A DNA stretch of 64,000 bases. Origin: CAWFLT01 sp963816795. GTDB lineage: Bacteria; Acidobacteriota; Vicinamibacteria; Vicinamibacterales; SCN-69-37. The notes beneath the pieces were generated by a model. The model searched no databases. It saw only the letters and a list, made by a program, of their open reading frames with translations, and was not told the origin of the DNA. Below, piece by piece: positions 1 to 8,358 of this stretch. The position numbers and the translations under genes are program-made. Numbering within the stretch: the stretch's first letter is position 1; each line of letters opens with the position of its first letter. Location of the stretch: positions 248,001 to 312,000 of the forward strand of contig CAWFLT010000006.1 of NCBI GenBank assembly GCA_963816795.1. Direction: 5' to 3'.

Positions 1-422
1 TGCTGCAAGTAGGTGTCGGCAACGATGACCCGCACGCGATCGACTCGGCCGGAGCATCGCCGTCACCTGGCGCGCCTCGCCGTCGAGCGCGGCGAGTGTT
101 CGCGCCGACGGCTCGCGCGGCACCCACGGCCGTCGCTGGTTGCCGCTCACGTCCATGACGAGCGTCAGGTCGATCGGCACCGATCCGGGTTCGACAGTCT
201 CGATCTGCTGACGCACGCCGTTGTCGGTCAGGATGAAGTCGGCCGCGGTGAGCCCCGTCACCGCGCGCCCATCCGCGCGCACCGAGACATCCACCATCAC
301 GACATCGGTGGTCGATCGGAACGTCTGACCGGCGGCCCGGCGGCGGAGGCGTGGCCCTGATCCGCCAGTAGTGAACCACCGGCCACGACCGCGACCACCG
401 CGAGACCGACGCTCGCCCTCAC
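1..422 (-). CDS. VWFA-type acidobacterial protein, N-terminal part (runs off the window)
   Basis: The minus strand encodes the start of a secreted VWFA-related protein. A GTG at 422 overlaps the TGA of the preceding gene by a few bases, so the two are probably translationally coupled. A hydrophobic leader rich in Ala and Val is followed by the family pattern: a strand ending in VVMVDVSVR, a short 'VTGLTAADFILTDNGVRQQ' segment, and the MIDAS-like DVSGN. The leader and the VWFA part are in different frames, so there is a probable one-base error near 335-345. The C-terminus lies outside the window. The family is typical of Acidobacteria; its function is not established. Confidence 0.72.
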
Positions 423-1517
423 TGACGGATCTCCGCACGCAGCCGGGCAATCAGCTGCGGCCAGAAGCGATCATCGGCATGGACGAACTCGCGCCACGGA
501 TCGGCCGGCTGCGGCCGCGCGTCCAGCATCGCGACCGCCAGGGCCTGCGCTTCCGCACGACGGCCGTCGCGGAACGGCCAGCGCGGCCAGCGCAAGCGTT
601 GCGGACTGCGCATGCGGGACCGCGGCCACAGCGCCGCGATAATTCGCTTCGACGCGGTCGCCCGAGCCCCTGGCCTCGAGCACCTGCGCGCGAAAGAACC
701 GGGCGAGGTAAACGACATACGGGTCGCGCGTCAGCAGCTCGGCACGATCGAACCCGGTCATGGCGAGGTCGAGCTGGCGGCGATACATCTGCATGACGCC
801 GAGACGCATCGCCGCCTCGCCGCCGACGTCGGGATCGTTCGCCACCGCGGTGTAGGCCTGCAGCGCGTCGTCGTGCCACACGCGGTCGCGCGCGATGCCC
901 TGGGCGAGCATGAACCGCGCCTCCTTCGGGAACCGCTTGGCGACGTGGTCGAGGTGCTTGATCTCGATCTGCGTGTTCATGATCTCGCCAGCCCCGACCC
1001 CGCGCCCGATGGCGGGATCGCCGACGAGAAAATGCGTGTCCTCGGCGCGCTGCGCCACCGACAGCGCGGCCAGCTGCCACCACCGCTCGATCGGCCGCGG
1101 CGTCTCGTCGCGGCGAAACAGCTCGCAGGCCCACTCGAGGAGCAGGGGTGGCGGTTTCCAGATGAGGACGTTCAGCAGTTGAATGCCGTTGAACTCGGGT
1201 TGTTTCTGGATCCACCGCCACTCGTCCCAGGCGTCCGCGCGCGCCGCTTCCAGCGCGAACGTCGCCGCCACCAGTTCGCGGCGAGCTTTGGCCTCGGGTG
1301 CGGCTGCGGCGATCCACTTGGGGCCATCGACCTTCAGCTGCTCCAGCAATTGTTCGAAGTCGATGTCGCCCGCGAGCTCTGCGGAGACCGCCTCGAACTC
1401 GCCGGCGGCGTAGCGGTCGAGAAAGCTGACGACCGAAAGCGTGCGGACGGGCGCCGTCGCGCCGATCAGGACGGCACCGGCAATCATCGACGCGGCAAGC
1501 AGCCAGCGGCGGATCAT
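419..1517 (-). CDS. Secreted TPR-like protein, frame-disrupted near its C-terminus
   Basis: I chose the ATG at 1517 because it is followed at once by a signal-like segment (MIRRWLLAASMIAGAVLIG). The rest is helical and Ala/Leu/Arg-rich, with tandem helix pairs such as 'AAMRLGVMQMYRRQLDLA' that resemble TPR repeats. The reading frame changes near 570; the last 50 or so residues continue in another frame to the TGA at 419. It lies between two VWFA genes, 25 bases downstream of one and overlapping the start of the next, so the three form an operon. It may be a periplasmic scaffold working with the VWFA proteins, which is inference from context only. Confidence 0.62.
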
Positions 1518-1542
1518 GTCTGGAACGGCGGGAGTGTAGCAG

Positions 1543-3339
1543 CTACCTGTCGATTCGCGCCGACGCCGACCCGACCAGGTCGGCGCCAAAGTCATAGACG
1601 ATGGCCTTGAGCGCGCGCACGTCGCCCTTGACCGGTACGATCAGGTTGATCGTCAGACCGGTCTTGATCCGCTGCTCGAACTGCTCAGCGGGAAACCGCA
1701 GATCGACGCGGCGCCGCAGCTCGCCGATCGGCTGGCCTTTGACATCCCCGGCATAGACGGCGACGTCGATCGACGCCGCCCGCCGGTCGTCTTCCACCGC
1801 GAACTTCACGCGTGCTAAATCGACATGGAGCTCGACCTCCACCTGCTGCGCGGCGGCCGTCCGGCTCACCAGCGGCCGGCCGAGCTTGAGCTTGATGTGG
1901 TCGACGAGCTGGTCGGTCGCCGCCGCCGCACTGACGCGCAGCTCGGTGATGAACTCGCGCCGGTCCAGCGGCACGAGCCGGTCGGTCGCGTAGTAACCCT
2001 GCCGGTACATCACCTTCGCGCCGGGCCGCGAGACCTTGACCTCGATCTTCCGGTACTTGCCGTTCAGCGCGGGGTTCGTCGGCGAGTACCCGATGACGTA
2101 GCTGAACGTCGTCGTCTCCGCCAGCGAGCGGAACGCGGTCTCGCCGGTCTGGTAGGCGTGAAACTGCCCGCCGGTGAAGTCCGCCAGCATCCGCAAGGTC
2201 TGCATGCGGAACGACTGGTCGAACATCTGATTCGTTGTCGGCACCGCGGTCATCACAAGCCCGCGGCCGGCAACGAACCTCGGTGGCGGCGGGCCGATCA
2301 TGCCGCCGGTCTGGATGACGTCGAGCGCGACGCGCGCGTCGCTCGCCGCGCGCGCAATGCTGACCTCGCTGTCCATGCTCGGCAGTTGGAACCCGTTCGC
2401 GGTCAGCATCACCAGGTGCTTCTCGCCCTCGAGGACACGCAGATAGCCGACGCCGGCGTAGAGGCTGCCGACGTCCTGCATGGTCTCGGTCATCTTCGCC
2501 ATGTACTCGTCGAACTCGAGATCGGTGAGACTCGCCGCGTTGGCCGCGGCCATGTCCGGCAGCGTGGACATCCCGGCGGCGAGCCGATCCTGGATCTCGC
2601 GATTCCGCTGCAGGTTCTGTGTCACTTCGCGGGCCTCGCGATCGATTCGCTCCTTGTCGGCAACCGGCGCCGGCGCCAGCGGCCGGGCGCGCAGCGACGC
2701 CGCCTCTTCGAACACCGCATCGATCTGCTTCTGAATGTGTGGCGGAATCTCTTTCGACCCGTAGATCGCGCGCAGCCCGCTGAACCACTCCAACAGCTCG
2801 GTTTCGATCGCGGCGTGACGATCGCGAAACCTGAGCACGGTCCGCTTCAGCAACGCGTGGTCGGTGGTGAAATCGGTGGCGCGATTCCAGGCCTGGAGCG
2901 CGATCTGATCCTGAGGCAGCGTCTGCCGGTCGAGGAAGGTCATCAACGCGTCGACGTACTTCGACGCCACCTGATGCCGGCCCCGGCCGAGGACGAACAG
3001 GAACACGCGGCGGTTGCGCGGTGCGGCATCGGCCTCCGCGCGGCCGCGGAGGGCGAGCTCGGAGACCTTGGCGGTCTCGTCGGCGACGTAGGCCTGCGTC
3101 GAGAACACCCCAATCGGCTGCCGCACGCCATCTTCGAAGACGGTGAACTCTTCCTGGCGGAGATCGGTCACCGGCTTGCCGCGGCCGTCGATGACGCGGA
3201 CGTCGATCGGCACGATCGTCACGCGGCTGCGCAGCGTCGGCGGTTGCTGTGGGACCGGCGTCTGCTGCGCGAGCGTCGCGATGGATAGACTCGCGGCGAT
3301 GGTCGCGATCGCGGCGGCCCGGGTGCTCCCGAATCTCAT
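1543..3339 (-). CDS. VWFA-related acidobacterial domain protein
   Basis: This intact 598-residue protein starts at 3339 with a signal peptide ending around ATLAQQ. It is followed by the family's opening beta strand (VTIVPIDVRVIDGRGKPVTDL) and the 'EEFTVFEDGVRQPI' segment. The central region (about residues 110-420) is the VWFA-like fold, although the classical DxSxS MIDAS motif is not obvious; the equivalent strand reads FLFVLGRG. The C-terminal third has the 'FSYVIGYSPTNPALNGKYRKIEVKVSRPG' type of segment, then YRQGYYA, both hallmarks of the family. It is first in the three-gene operon. It is probably secreted or periplasmic, with unknown function. Confidence 0.85.
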   Translation of the reverse strand: MRFGSTRAAAIATIAASLSIATLAQQTPVPQQPPTLRSRVTIVPIDVRVIDGRGKPVTDLRQEEFTVFEDGVRQPIGVFSTQAYVADETAKVSELALRGRAEADAAPRNRRVFLFVLGRGRHQVASKYVDALMTFLDRQTLPQDQIALQAWNRATDFTTDHALLKRTVLRFRDRHAAIETELLEWFSGLRAIYGSKEIPPHIQKQIDAVFEEAASLRARPLAPAPVADKERIDREAREVTQNLQRNREIQDRLAAGMSTLPDMAAANAASLTDLEFDEYMAKMTETMQDVGSLYAGVGYLRVLEGEKHLVMLTANGFQLPSMDSEVSIARAASDARVALDVIQTGGMIGPPPPRFVAGRGLVMTAVPTTNQMFDQSFRMQTLRMLADFTGGQFHAYQTGETAFRSLAETTTFSYVIGYSPTNPALNGKYRKIEVKVSRPGAKVMYRQGYYATDRLVPLDRREFITELRVSAAAATDQLVDHIKLKLGRPLVSRTAAAQQVEVELHVDLARVKFAVEDDRRAASIDVAVYAGDVKGQPIGELRRRVDLRFPAEQFEQRIKTGLTINLIVPVKGDVRALKAIVYDFGADLVGSASARIDR

Positions 3340-3455
3340 CGAAGGCGTCTCCCGGCGCTGGCTTGCCCGCCAAAGCCGAGCGGAGCGAGCGCTTGGCGAA
3401 GGTGGGCGTCGCTGAAGACTTCGCGGCTCACAACCCGAGCCGCGCTACGTACTGA

Positions 3456-3821
3456 TCAATGGACGGTCGGCGCCATCGAGGCCAGCGCCCGCTCGGCCTT
3501 GAGCACCTCGGTGATCAGCGCGTCCAGCCTGGCTTGCGCGATCGCAAACGGACCAGCCACCGCCGCCCCCATCGGGATTTCGATGGCGATGACGACATTG
3601 GCGCCTTCGGGCTCGACGATCCAGCTGAATCCCTGCAGGATCACTCCACGCTGCCCAGTCGCGACCGGATCGGCGGCGCGGCTGACCGCGCGCAGGATCT
3701 CGACCAGCACGTCGCGCACCGCGAGCACATCCCACGAGGCGGGCTCCCCGTGCGGGACCGACACTGCCTCGGTGACCGCGAAGTCACGGCCCTTCAGTAC
3801 CACTTCAACGTTGAACGTCAT
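3456..3821 (-). CDS. Hypothetical protein, 121 aa
   Basis: This is a small soluble protein starting MTFNVEVVLKGRDF at 3821. It has alternating strands and a C-terminal helix (LDALITEVLKAERALASM) and no signal peptide or membrane segment. I do not recognise the family. Codon use is like the neighbours and the frame is clean, so I take it as real. No strong Shine-Dalgarno sequence is visible. It is separated from the upstream enoyl-CoA hydratase gene by a GC-rich repeat. Confidence 0.6.
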   Translation of the reverse strand: MTFNVEVVLKGRDFAVTEAVSVPHGEPASWDVLAVRDVLVEILRAVSRAADPVATGQRGVILQGFSWIVEPEGANVVIAIEIPMGAAVAGPFAIAQARLDALITEVLKAERALASMAPTVH

Positions 3822-3847
3822 CTCAGGGGCAAGTATATCGGGTACGA

Positions 3848-3912
3848 CGGGGTGACACCCGCGCCGCAGAGCGGCGCGGCCCGAGGCGTGGGGGTGGGGC
3901 CCCACGCCAATA
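3848..3912 (-). repeat. Dispersed GC-rich intergenic repeat, copy 1
   Basis: Read on the minus strand this contains TGGCGTGGGGCCCCACCCCC, then GCCTCGGGCCGCGCC and a final GCGGCGCGGG. Closely similar blocks lie at 6913-6972, 24991-25053 and (more diverged) 13928-14003. Each has the palindromic core GTGGGGCCCCAC and lies between genes. Confidence 0.8.
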
Positions 3913-3927
3913 AGGAACGTTGGCCAA

Positions 3928-4695
3928 CTATCTATCCGTCCACCTCGGCGCCCGTTTCTGGATGAACGCCTCAATACCCTCGCGGGCGTCCTTGGTGCGC
4001 ATGAGCTCGGCGAGGTAGCGGCGCTCGGCCTCGGGCAGATCCTGATCGACTGCCCTGACCAGCGACGCGCGGGTCGTGCGGACCGCGTGACGAAGCGACT
4101 CGGCCGACCAGCGGCCGAGCGTCGCGGCAAACCACTGCTCCACCGTCGCCGACAGCTCGGCCGCCGGTGCGACGCGTTCGACGAGACCGGCGGCCTGCCA
4201 CTCCGTCGCGGACTGCGTCGCGCCGGTCAGGATGGCACGGGTCGCGCGGGCGCCGCCGGCGCGCCACGGCATCAGCACGGCCGCGGCAGGCGGAAAGACG
4301 CCAAGCGCGATCTCGGGCAGGCCGAACGTCGCGTCGTCGGCCGCGAAGATGAAGTCACAGGCGAGCGCGAGCTCGCAGCCGCCGCCCAGACACCGCCCGC
4401 GGACGACTGCCGCCGTCGGCGCCGGCAGCGAGACGAGATCGCCGATCAGCGCGTGGGCTTCGGGGAGCACGTGGCCGATTTCCTCGACGCGATGCTCGGG
4501 CACGCTCGCGCCGAAGCTGAAGTCAGATCCGGCACCCTCGATCGTGACCAACCGGAGGTGCGGCGCGTCCACGAGATCTTCGAGCGCGGTTCGAAGCTGC
4601 CGGACGATCTCGTGGGTCAGCAGATTACCCGGCGCGTGCGCGATCTCGATCGACGCGCGGGTGAGAGCCTCGTTCCAGGCAACGCGAACCGGCAT
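3928..4695 (-). CDS. Enoyl-CoA hydratase/isomerase family protein (possibly dienoyl-CoA hydratase-like)
   Basis: This is a 255-residue crotonase-fold protein starting MPVRVAWNEALTRASIEIAH. The first oxyanion-hole segment is DFSFGASVPEH and the second is RGRCLGGGCELALACDF. A Glu is present in FGLPEIALGVFPP. The FSFGASVPEH signature resembles cyclohexa-1,5-diene-carbonyl-CoA hydratases better than ordinary short-chain enoyl-CoA hydratases, but substrate cannot be fixed from sequence alone and no benzoyl-CoA genes are nearby. The gene ends 6 bases upstream of nothing obvious but starts 7 bases after the DUF255 gene stops, so the two are probably co-transcribed. Confidence 0.85.
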   Translation of the reverse strand: MPVRVAWNEALTRASIEIAHAPGNLLTHEIVRQLRTALEDLVDAPHLRLVTIEGAGSDFSFGASVPEHRVEEIGHVLPEAHALIGDLVSLPAPTAAVVRGRCLGGGCELALACDFIFAADDATFGLPEIALGVFPPAAAVLMPWRAGGARATRAILTGATQSATEWQAAGLVERVAPAAELSATVEQWFAATLGRWSAESLRHAVRTTRASLVRAVDQDLPEAERRYLAELMRTKDAREGIEAFIQKRAPRWTDR

Positions 4696-4701
4696 ACGGA
4701 C

Positions 4702-6891
4702 TCAGGCGATGATCCGGCGCGGCCCCGCGATCAGCTCGAGTTGTCGATCGAGGGCCTCCGGGTCGGACACCGGCGTCTGACAGGTGAAACCGGCACAGAC
4801 GAAGGCGGTGGCGCCCGCACGTGCGGCCGCCGCTGCGACGAGCGACGACATCTGAGGCAAGCGCGAGTCGCGCGACGGATCGGCGCGGCCCGGATCGACG
4901 GGGATCGTGATCGCCCACGGCAGATACCGGCGCGAGGCGACGGCCTCCAGCGCGCGGGTCTCAGCCGCGGCAGGGTCACCGGCGATGACGATCTCGGCCT
5001 TCGTCGCATGCCAGAGCGCGACGTTGCTGACCATCAACGGCATCACGCGCACGACCTGGCCGATCTGCGGGCCGTAGCGCTCGAGTGTCGCCTTTGCGCG
5101 GTCGGACAATGTGGCATCGCCCGTCAGGTGGCTCAGCGCGATCAAGTTACGCACCGTGACCGACGCCGCCGCCGGCTCGGCGCCGTCGTAGTCTTCCTTC
5201 AGCCGCAACAGCACGGACGGATCTTCGCCGGTGGTGTTGAACCACCCGCCATCGCGGGCGTCGAAGAACCGCTCGGTCTGGATCCCGGTCAGGTCGATCG
5301 CCCAGTCGAGCCAGCGTCCCTCGCCGGTCGCCTGAAAGAGCTCCAGCAATCCCCACGTGAGGCAGGCGTAGTCCTCACAGAATCCGTTGATCGCCGCTTC
5401 TCCCTCGCGCAGCCGCCGGAGTAACAGCCGTTCGGCAGGCTTCCACAAGTGCGCCTGAATCGCCGACGCCGCACGCACCGCCGCGTCGCGCCATTCGGCC
5501 CGCCGAGGACTCTCCACGAGCACGCGCGCCGCCTTCGCCGCGGCAGCAATCATGAGGCCGTTCCAGGCGGTGATGACCTTGTCGTCGAGGTGCGGACGCG
5601 GCCGCGTCAATCGCGCCTCGAACATCGTCGTACGCGCCTGCCCGAGCACCCGCATGACGTCGTCATCTGTCCGGCTGGTCCTGGCGGCCACGTCCTCGAC
5701 CGACTCCGACACGTACAGCAGGTTCTGTCCGATGAACTCGCCCTGCGGATCCGCCGGAGCATTGCCGGCGTCCTGGATGCCAAACCGCCGGCGCACAATC
5801 CCTGCATCGTCGCCGAACAGCGCGTCGATCTCGCGCGCCGTCCAGACGTAAAAAGCCCCCTCGCGCTTCTCAGCGCTCGGCTCATGGCCCAGGCCTTCAT
5901 CGGCGGACTGCGGCGCAATCAAAGAATCGGCGTCTTCCGCCGAGAAGAACGCGCCGTCCGGCGACGTCAGCTCCCGCGTCACATAGTCGAGCGTGTCCTC
6001 CGCGATCGTGGCGTAGAAGGCCTCACCACTCACCTGGCTCGCATCGAGGTACGCGAGGATGAGCTGCGCCTGGTCGTAGAGCATCTTCTCGAAGTGCGGG
6101 ACGCGCCAGTCGGCGTCGACCGAGTAGCGATGAAAGCCGCCGCCGATGTGATCGCGCAGCCCGCCGATCGCCATCGCGCGCAAAGTGTCGAGGGCCATCC
6201 GTTTGGCGCGCGCATCGCCGGTGAGCGCGTGCGCGTTGAGGAGGAACAACAGCTCCGACGGCCGCGGAAACTTGGGCGCGCCGCCGAACCCGCCGCGCCG
6301 CTGATCGAAGGCTTGCGCAAAGGCGTTGATGCCGGCGTCGAGTGCGCCCAGCCCGGCGACCGGCGCTCGATCGGCGGCGGCCTCGTCGGCGCCCGACGTC
6401 TGACGAAGCCGGCTGACGACGGAGTCCGCAGATTCGAGGAGCCGTCCGCGCTCGTCCTTCCACGCGCGTGCGATCTCCGCCAGGACATCGATGAACCCCG
6501 GCCGGCCCCACCGCGACGTCGGCGGAAAATACGTCCCGCCAAAGAATGGCTTGAGATCCGGCGTCAACCAGACGCTCATCGGCCAGCCGCCGGCCCCTGT
6601 GGTCGCCTGCACGAACATCATGTACACGCGATCGATGTCCGGGCGCTCCTCGCGATCGAGCTTGATCGAGACAAAATCCCGATTGAGCGCCGCCGCCACC
6701 GCCGCGTCTTCGAACGACTCGTGCTCCATGACGTGACACCAGTGGCACGTCGAGTAGCCGATCGAGAGGAAGATCGGCTTCGATTCTGCGCGCGCCTTGC
6801 CGAACGCCTCGTCGCTCCAGGGAAACCAGTCGACTGGATTCTGAGCGTGTTGAAGGAGGTAGGGACTCTTCTCGCGTGCGAGGCGGTTCAT
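4702..6891 (-). CDS. DUF255 thioredoxin-fold protein (YyaL/SPATA20 family)
   Basis: This intact 729-residue protein has the usual length for the YyaL/SPATA20 family. It begins MNRLAREKSPYLLQHAQNPV and carries the thioredoxin-like DUF255 domain in about the first 170 residues, with the CxxC in YSTCHWCHVMEHESFED and then KLDREERPDIDRVYM and GGWPMSVWLTPD. The remainder is the six-hairpin (alpha/alpha) toroid typical of the family, with FHRYSVDADWRVPHFEKML and ITAWNGLMI. No signal peptide is seen, so it is likely cytoplasmic. The role in bacteria is poorly defined; it is often called a thioredoxin-domain or cellobiose 2-epimerase-like protein. Confidence 0.92.
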   Translation of the reverse strand: MNRLAREKSPYLLQHAQNPVDWFPWSDEAFGKARAESKPIFLSIGYSTCHWCHVMEHESFEDAAVAAALNRDFVSIKLDREERPDIDRVYMMFVQATTGAGGWPMSVWLTPDLKPFFGGTYFPPTSRWGRPGFIDVLAEIARAWKDERGRLLESADSVVSRLRQTSGADEAAADRAPVAGLGALDAGINAFAQAFDQRRGGFGGAPKFPRPSELLFLLNAHALTGDARAKRMALDTLRAMAIGGLRDHIGGGFHRYSVDADWRVPHFEKMLYDQAQLILAYLDASQVSGEAFYATIAEDTLDYVTRELTSPDGAFFSAEDADSLIAPQSADEGLGHEPSAEKREGAFYVWTAREIDALFGDDAGIVRRRFGIQDAGNAPADPQGEFIGQNLLYVSESVEDVAARTSRTDDDVMRVLGQARTTMFEARLTRPRPHLDDKVITAWNGLMIAAAAKAARVLVESPRRAEWRDAAVRAASAIQAHLWKPAERLLLRRLREGEAAINGFCEDYACLTWGLLELFQATGEGRWLDWAIDLTGIQTERFFDARDGGWFNTTGEDPSVLLRLKEDYDGAEPAAASVTVRNLIALSHLTGDATLSDRAKATLERYGPQIGQVVRVMPLMVSNVALWHATKAEIVIAGDPAAAETRALEAVASRRYLPWAITIPVDPGRADPSRDSRLPQMSSLVAAAAARAGATAFVCAGFTCQTPVSDPEALDRQLELIAGPRRIIA

Positions 6892-6912
6892 TCCCTCACG
6901 TTAGCATCGATA

Positions 6913-6972
6913 CTTCATGGCGCGGGGCCCCACCCCCGCGCCTCGAGCCCGCGCCCGAGAACGGCGCGGGTT
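6913..6972 (+). repeat. Dispersed GC-rich intergenic repeat, copy 2
   Basis: Read on the plus strand: TTCATGGCGCGGGGCCCCAC, then CCCCGCGCCTCGAGCC and a final AACGGCGCGGG. It fills almost the whole gap between the start of the DUF255 gene (6891) and the stop of the YihY gene (6975). Confidence 0.8.
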
Positions 6973-6974
6973 GG

Positions 6975-7902
6975 TCAAGTTTCTCTCGCGGGCGCCGCCG
7001 GCGCCTGTTGCGGCAGGTGTTTGCGCAGACGGGCGTACGCCGCGGTGACCTCGACGCCGTAGAGCAGGATCACCGCCGACAAGTACACCCAGATCAGGAA
7101 TCCGATCACCGCGCCAATCGACCCGTGAATGCTCAGCCGCGACCCGCGCAGGTACCACGAGAACCCGGCAAACGCGAGATGCCAGAGGATCCCGGCAAGG
7201 ATCGCACCAAACCAGACATCGCGCAGCCGAACCTGGGCGTTTGGCGCGTAGTAATAGATGAGGCCGACGACAAGGATGAACGCCGGGAGCAATGCGTGCC
7301 GGTACACGAAGCCTTGAAATGCGGCCAGCCAGTGGTAGCGATCGATCACCGCGCTGAACCAGCCGGCCTGCGAGACCTCGACCGCGCCGACCAGTATCAG
7401 CGAGAGGCCGAGCAGGAGTCCGGCCGCGAGCAACATGATGAACGACACCAGCTTGTGCTTGAAGAAGCCAAGCGGCTGCTCAACTCCCCAGGCATGATTG
7501 ACCGCCGATGTCACCGCGCCGAACACGCCCATCGAGGCCCAGATGGCGACGAGCGTGCTGGCCACTCCCACCTGGACGGGAGCCGACGCCATGAGCTCGA
7601 TCTGATCGGTGACGAAATCGAACCGGCTCGGAAGCGCACGCTGAATGATGTGGAGCAGCGTCTCGCCGCCCTGGACGACGACGATTCTGGACAACAGCGA
7701 CAACACCAGAAACACAAACGGAAAGAACGAGAGGAGCGCGTAATACGCAATCGAGGCAGCGAAGGTGAGGTTGTCGCTGCTGTAGAACTCGACGACGCCC
7801 CGCGCGGCCGCCCGCCAACCGAGCCTCAGCGCCGCGCCGCACCCGCTCGACAAACCCGAGCGCGAGCTCGACGGGCGCGGACGCGGCCGGAGGTGCGCTC
7901 AC
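6975..7902 (-). CDS. YihY/BrkB family inner-membrane protein, frame-disrupted near the start
   Basis: The main part is a polytopic membrane protein with about six hydrophobic segments and the family hallmark LTFAASIAYYALLSFFPFVF near the N-terminus. Later come VWASMGVFGAVTSAVNHAWG and LIWVYLSAVILLYGVEVTAAY. A GTG at 7902 overlaps the TGA of the upstream YtxH gene (GTGA) and encodes a plausible N-terminus (SAPPAASAPVELALGF), but it is in another frame, so a one-base error near 7825-7840 is likely; the longest clean frame starts at 7853. The family includes YihY and BrkB, once called RNase BN; transport of an unknown substrate is the usual suggestion. Confidence 0.85.
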
Positions 7903-8126
7903 ACGCGACCGGCCGGCCCCGGCGCCGTGGCGGCGCTGGAAAACGCGGCCTTGGCCCGCGCGGCGGTGCCTTTGGCCCGCTGGAGCTCGTCGACGAGGTC
8001 GGCCACTCGCGGGACCAGCTCGTCGCGCAACACCCGTCCCCGCTCGGTGAGAAACAAATACCCGCACGCCGCGCCGAGGACCGCCCCGGCACACGCACCC
8101 AGCAACACCGCCGTCCGCTCGTTCAC
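7899..8126 (-). CDS. YtxH-like small membrane protein
   Basis: This is a 75-residue protein with a GTG start at 8126. One glycine/alanine-rich membrane segment near the N-terminus (AVLLGACAGAVLGAACGYLFL) is followed by TERGRVLRDELVPRVADLVD and a helical, Lys/Arg/Ala tail. This is the layout of YtxH-domain proteins (general stress family, function unclear). The stop overlaps the GTG proposed for the YihY gene, so the two are probably coupled. It is divergent from the zinc-ribbon gene at 8157. Confidence 0.7.
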   Translation of the reverse strand: MNERTAVLLGACAGAVLGAACGYLFLTERGRVLRDELVPRVADLVDELQRAKGTAARAKAAFSSAATAPGPAGRV

Positions 8127-8150
8127 GAGATCATTCTATGCCCATATAAT
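8122..8150 (+). promoter_or_regulatory. Candidate sigma-70 promoter giving a leaderless transcript
   Basis: A perfect TATAAT lies at 8145-8150, with TTCACG at 8122-8127 as a plausible -35 element and exactly 17 bases between them. The ATG of the zinc-ribbon gene (8157) is 7 bases after the -10 box, so the transcript would start at or next to the start codon. The element would drive the zinc-ribbon gene and the downstream leucine-degradation cluster. Confidence 0.5.
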
Positions 8151-8156
8151 CGCGCT

Positions 8157-8351
8157 ATGTCCGACTCGTCGCGCGCGGCGCAACCGGCGCCACGCCCGGT
8201 TCCCACGCCGGTGACGTCAGCGCGTTCACCAGCCAAAGCGCCGCCCGTCGATCGCGTCCTCTGCGAGCGCTGCCAGGCGGAGATGTTCCGGATGCACGCC
8301 GTGTGGCGGTGTCCGGCGTGCGGCTACAAGACCGACTGCTGCGGCTGGTAG
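8157..8351 (+). CDS. Small double-CxxC zinc-ribbon protein
   Basis: This 64-residue protein starts MSDSSRAAQPAPRP at 8157. A Pro/Ala-rich disordered N-terminus precedes a treble-clef or zinc-ribbon-like core, LCERCQAEMFRMHAVWRCPA, followed by CGYKTDCCGW. Two CxxC pairs 15 residues apart should bind one zinc ion. The gene ends 7 bases before the carboxylase gene, so it is probably first in that operon. No known function; a regulator or RNA-binding role is only a guess. Confidence 0.75.
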   Translation: MSDSSRAAQPAPRPVPTPVTSARSPAKAPPVDRVLCERCQAEMFRMHAVWRCPACGYKTDCCGW

Positions 8352-8358
8352 CGCGAGC

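Noticed and set aside
5449..7062. Long plus-strand open frame over the DUF255 gene
   Set aside because: It is a shadow of the intact 729-codon gene on the other strand; composition is unlike a real protein.
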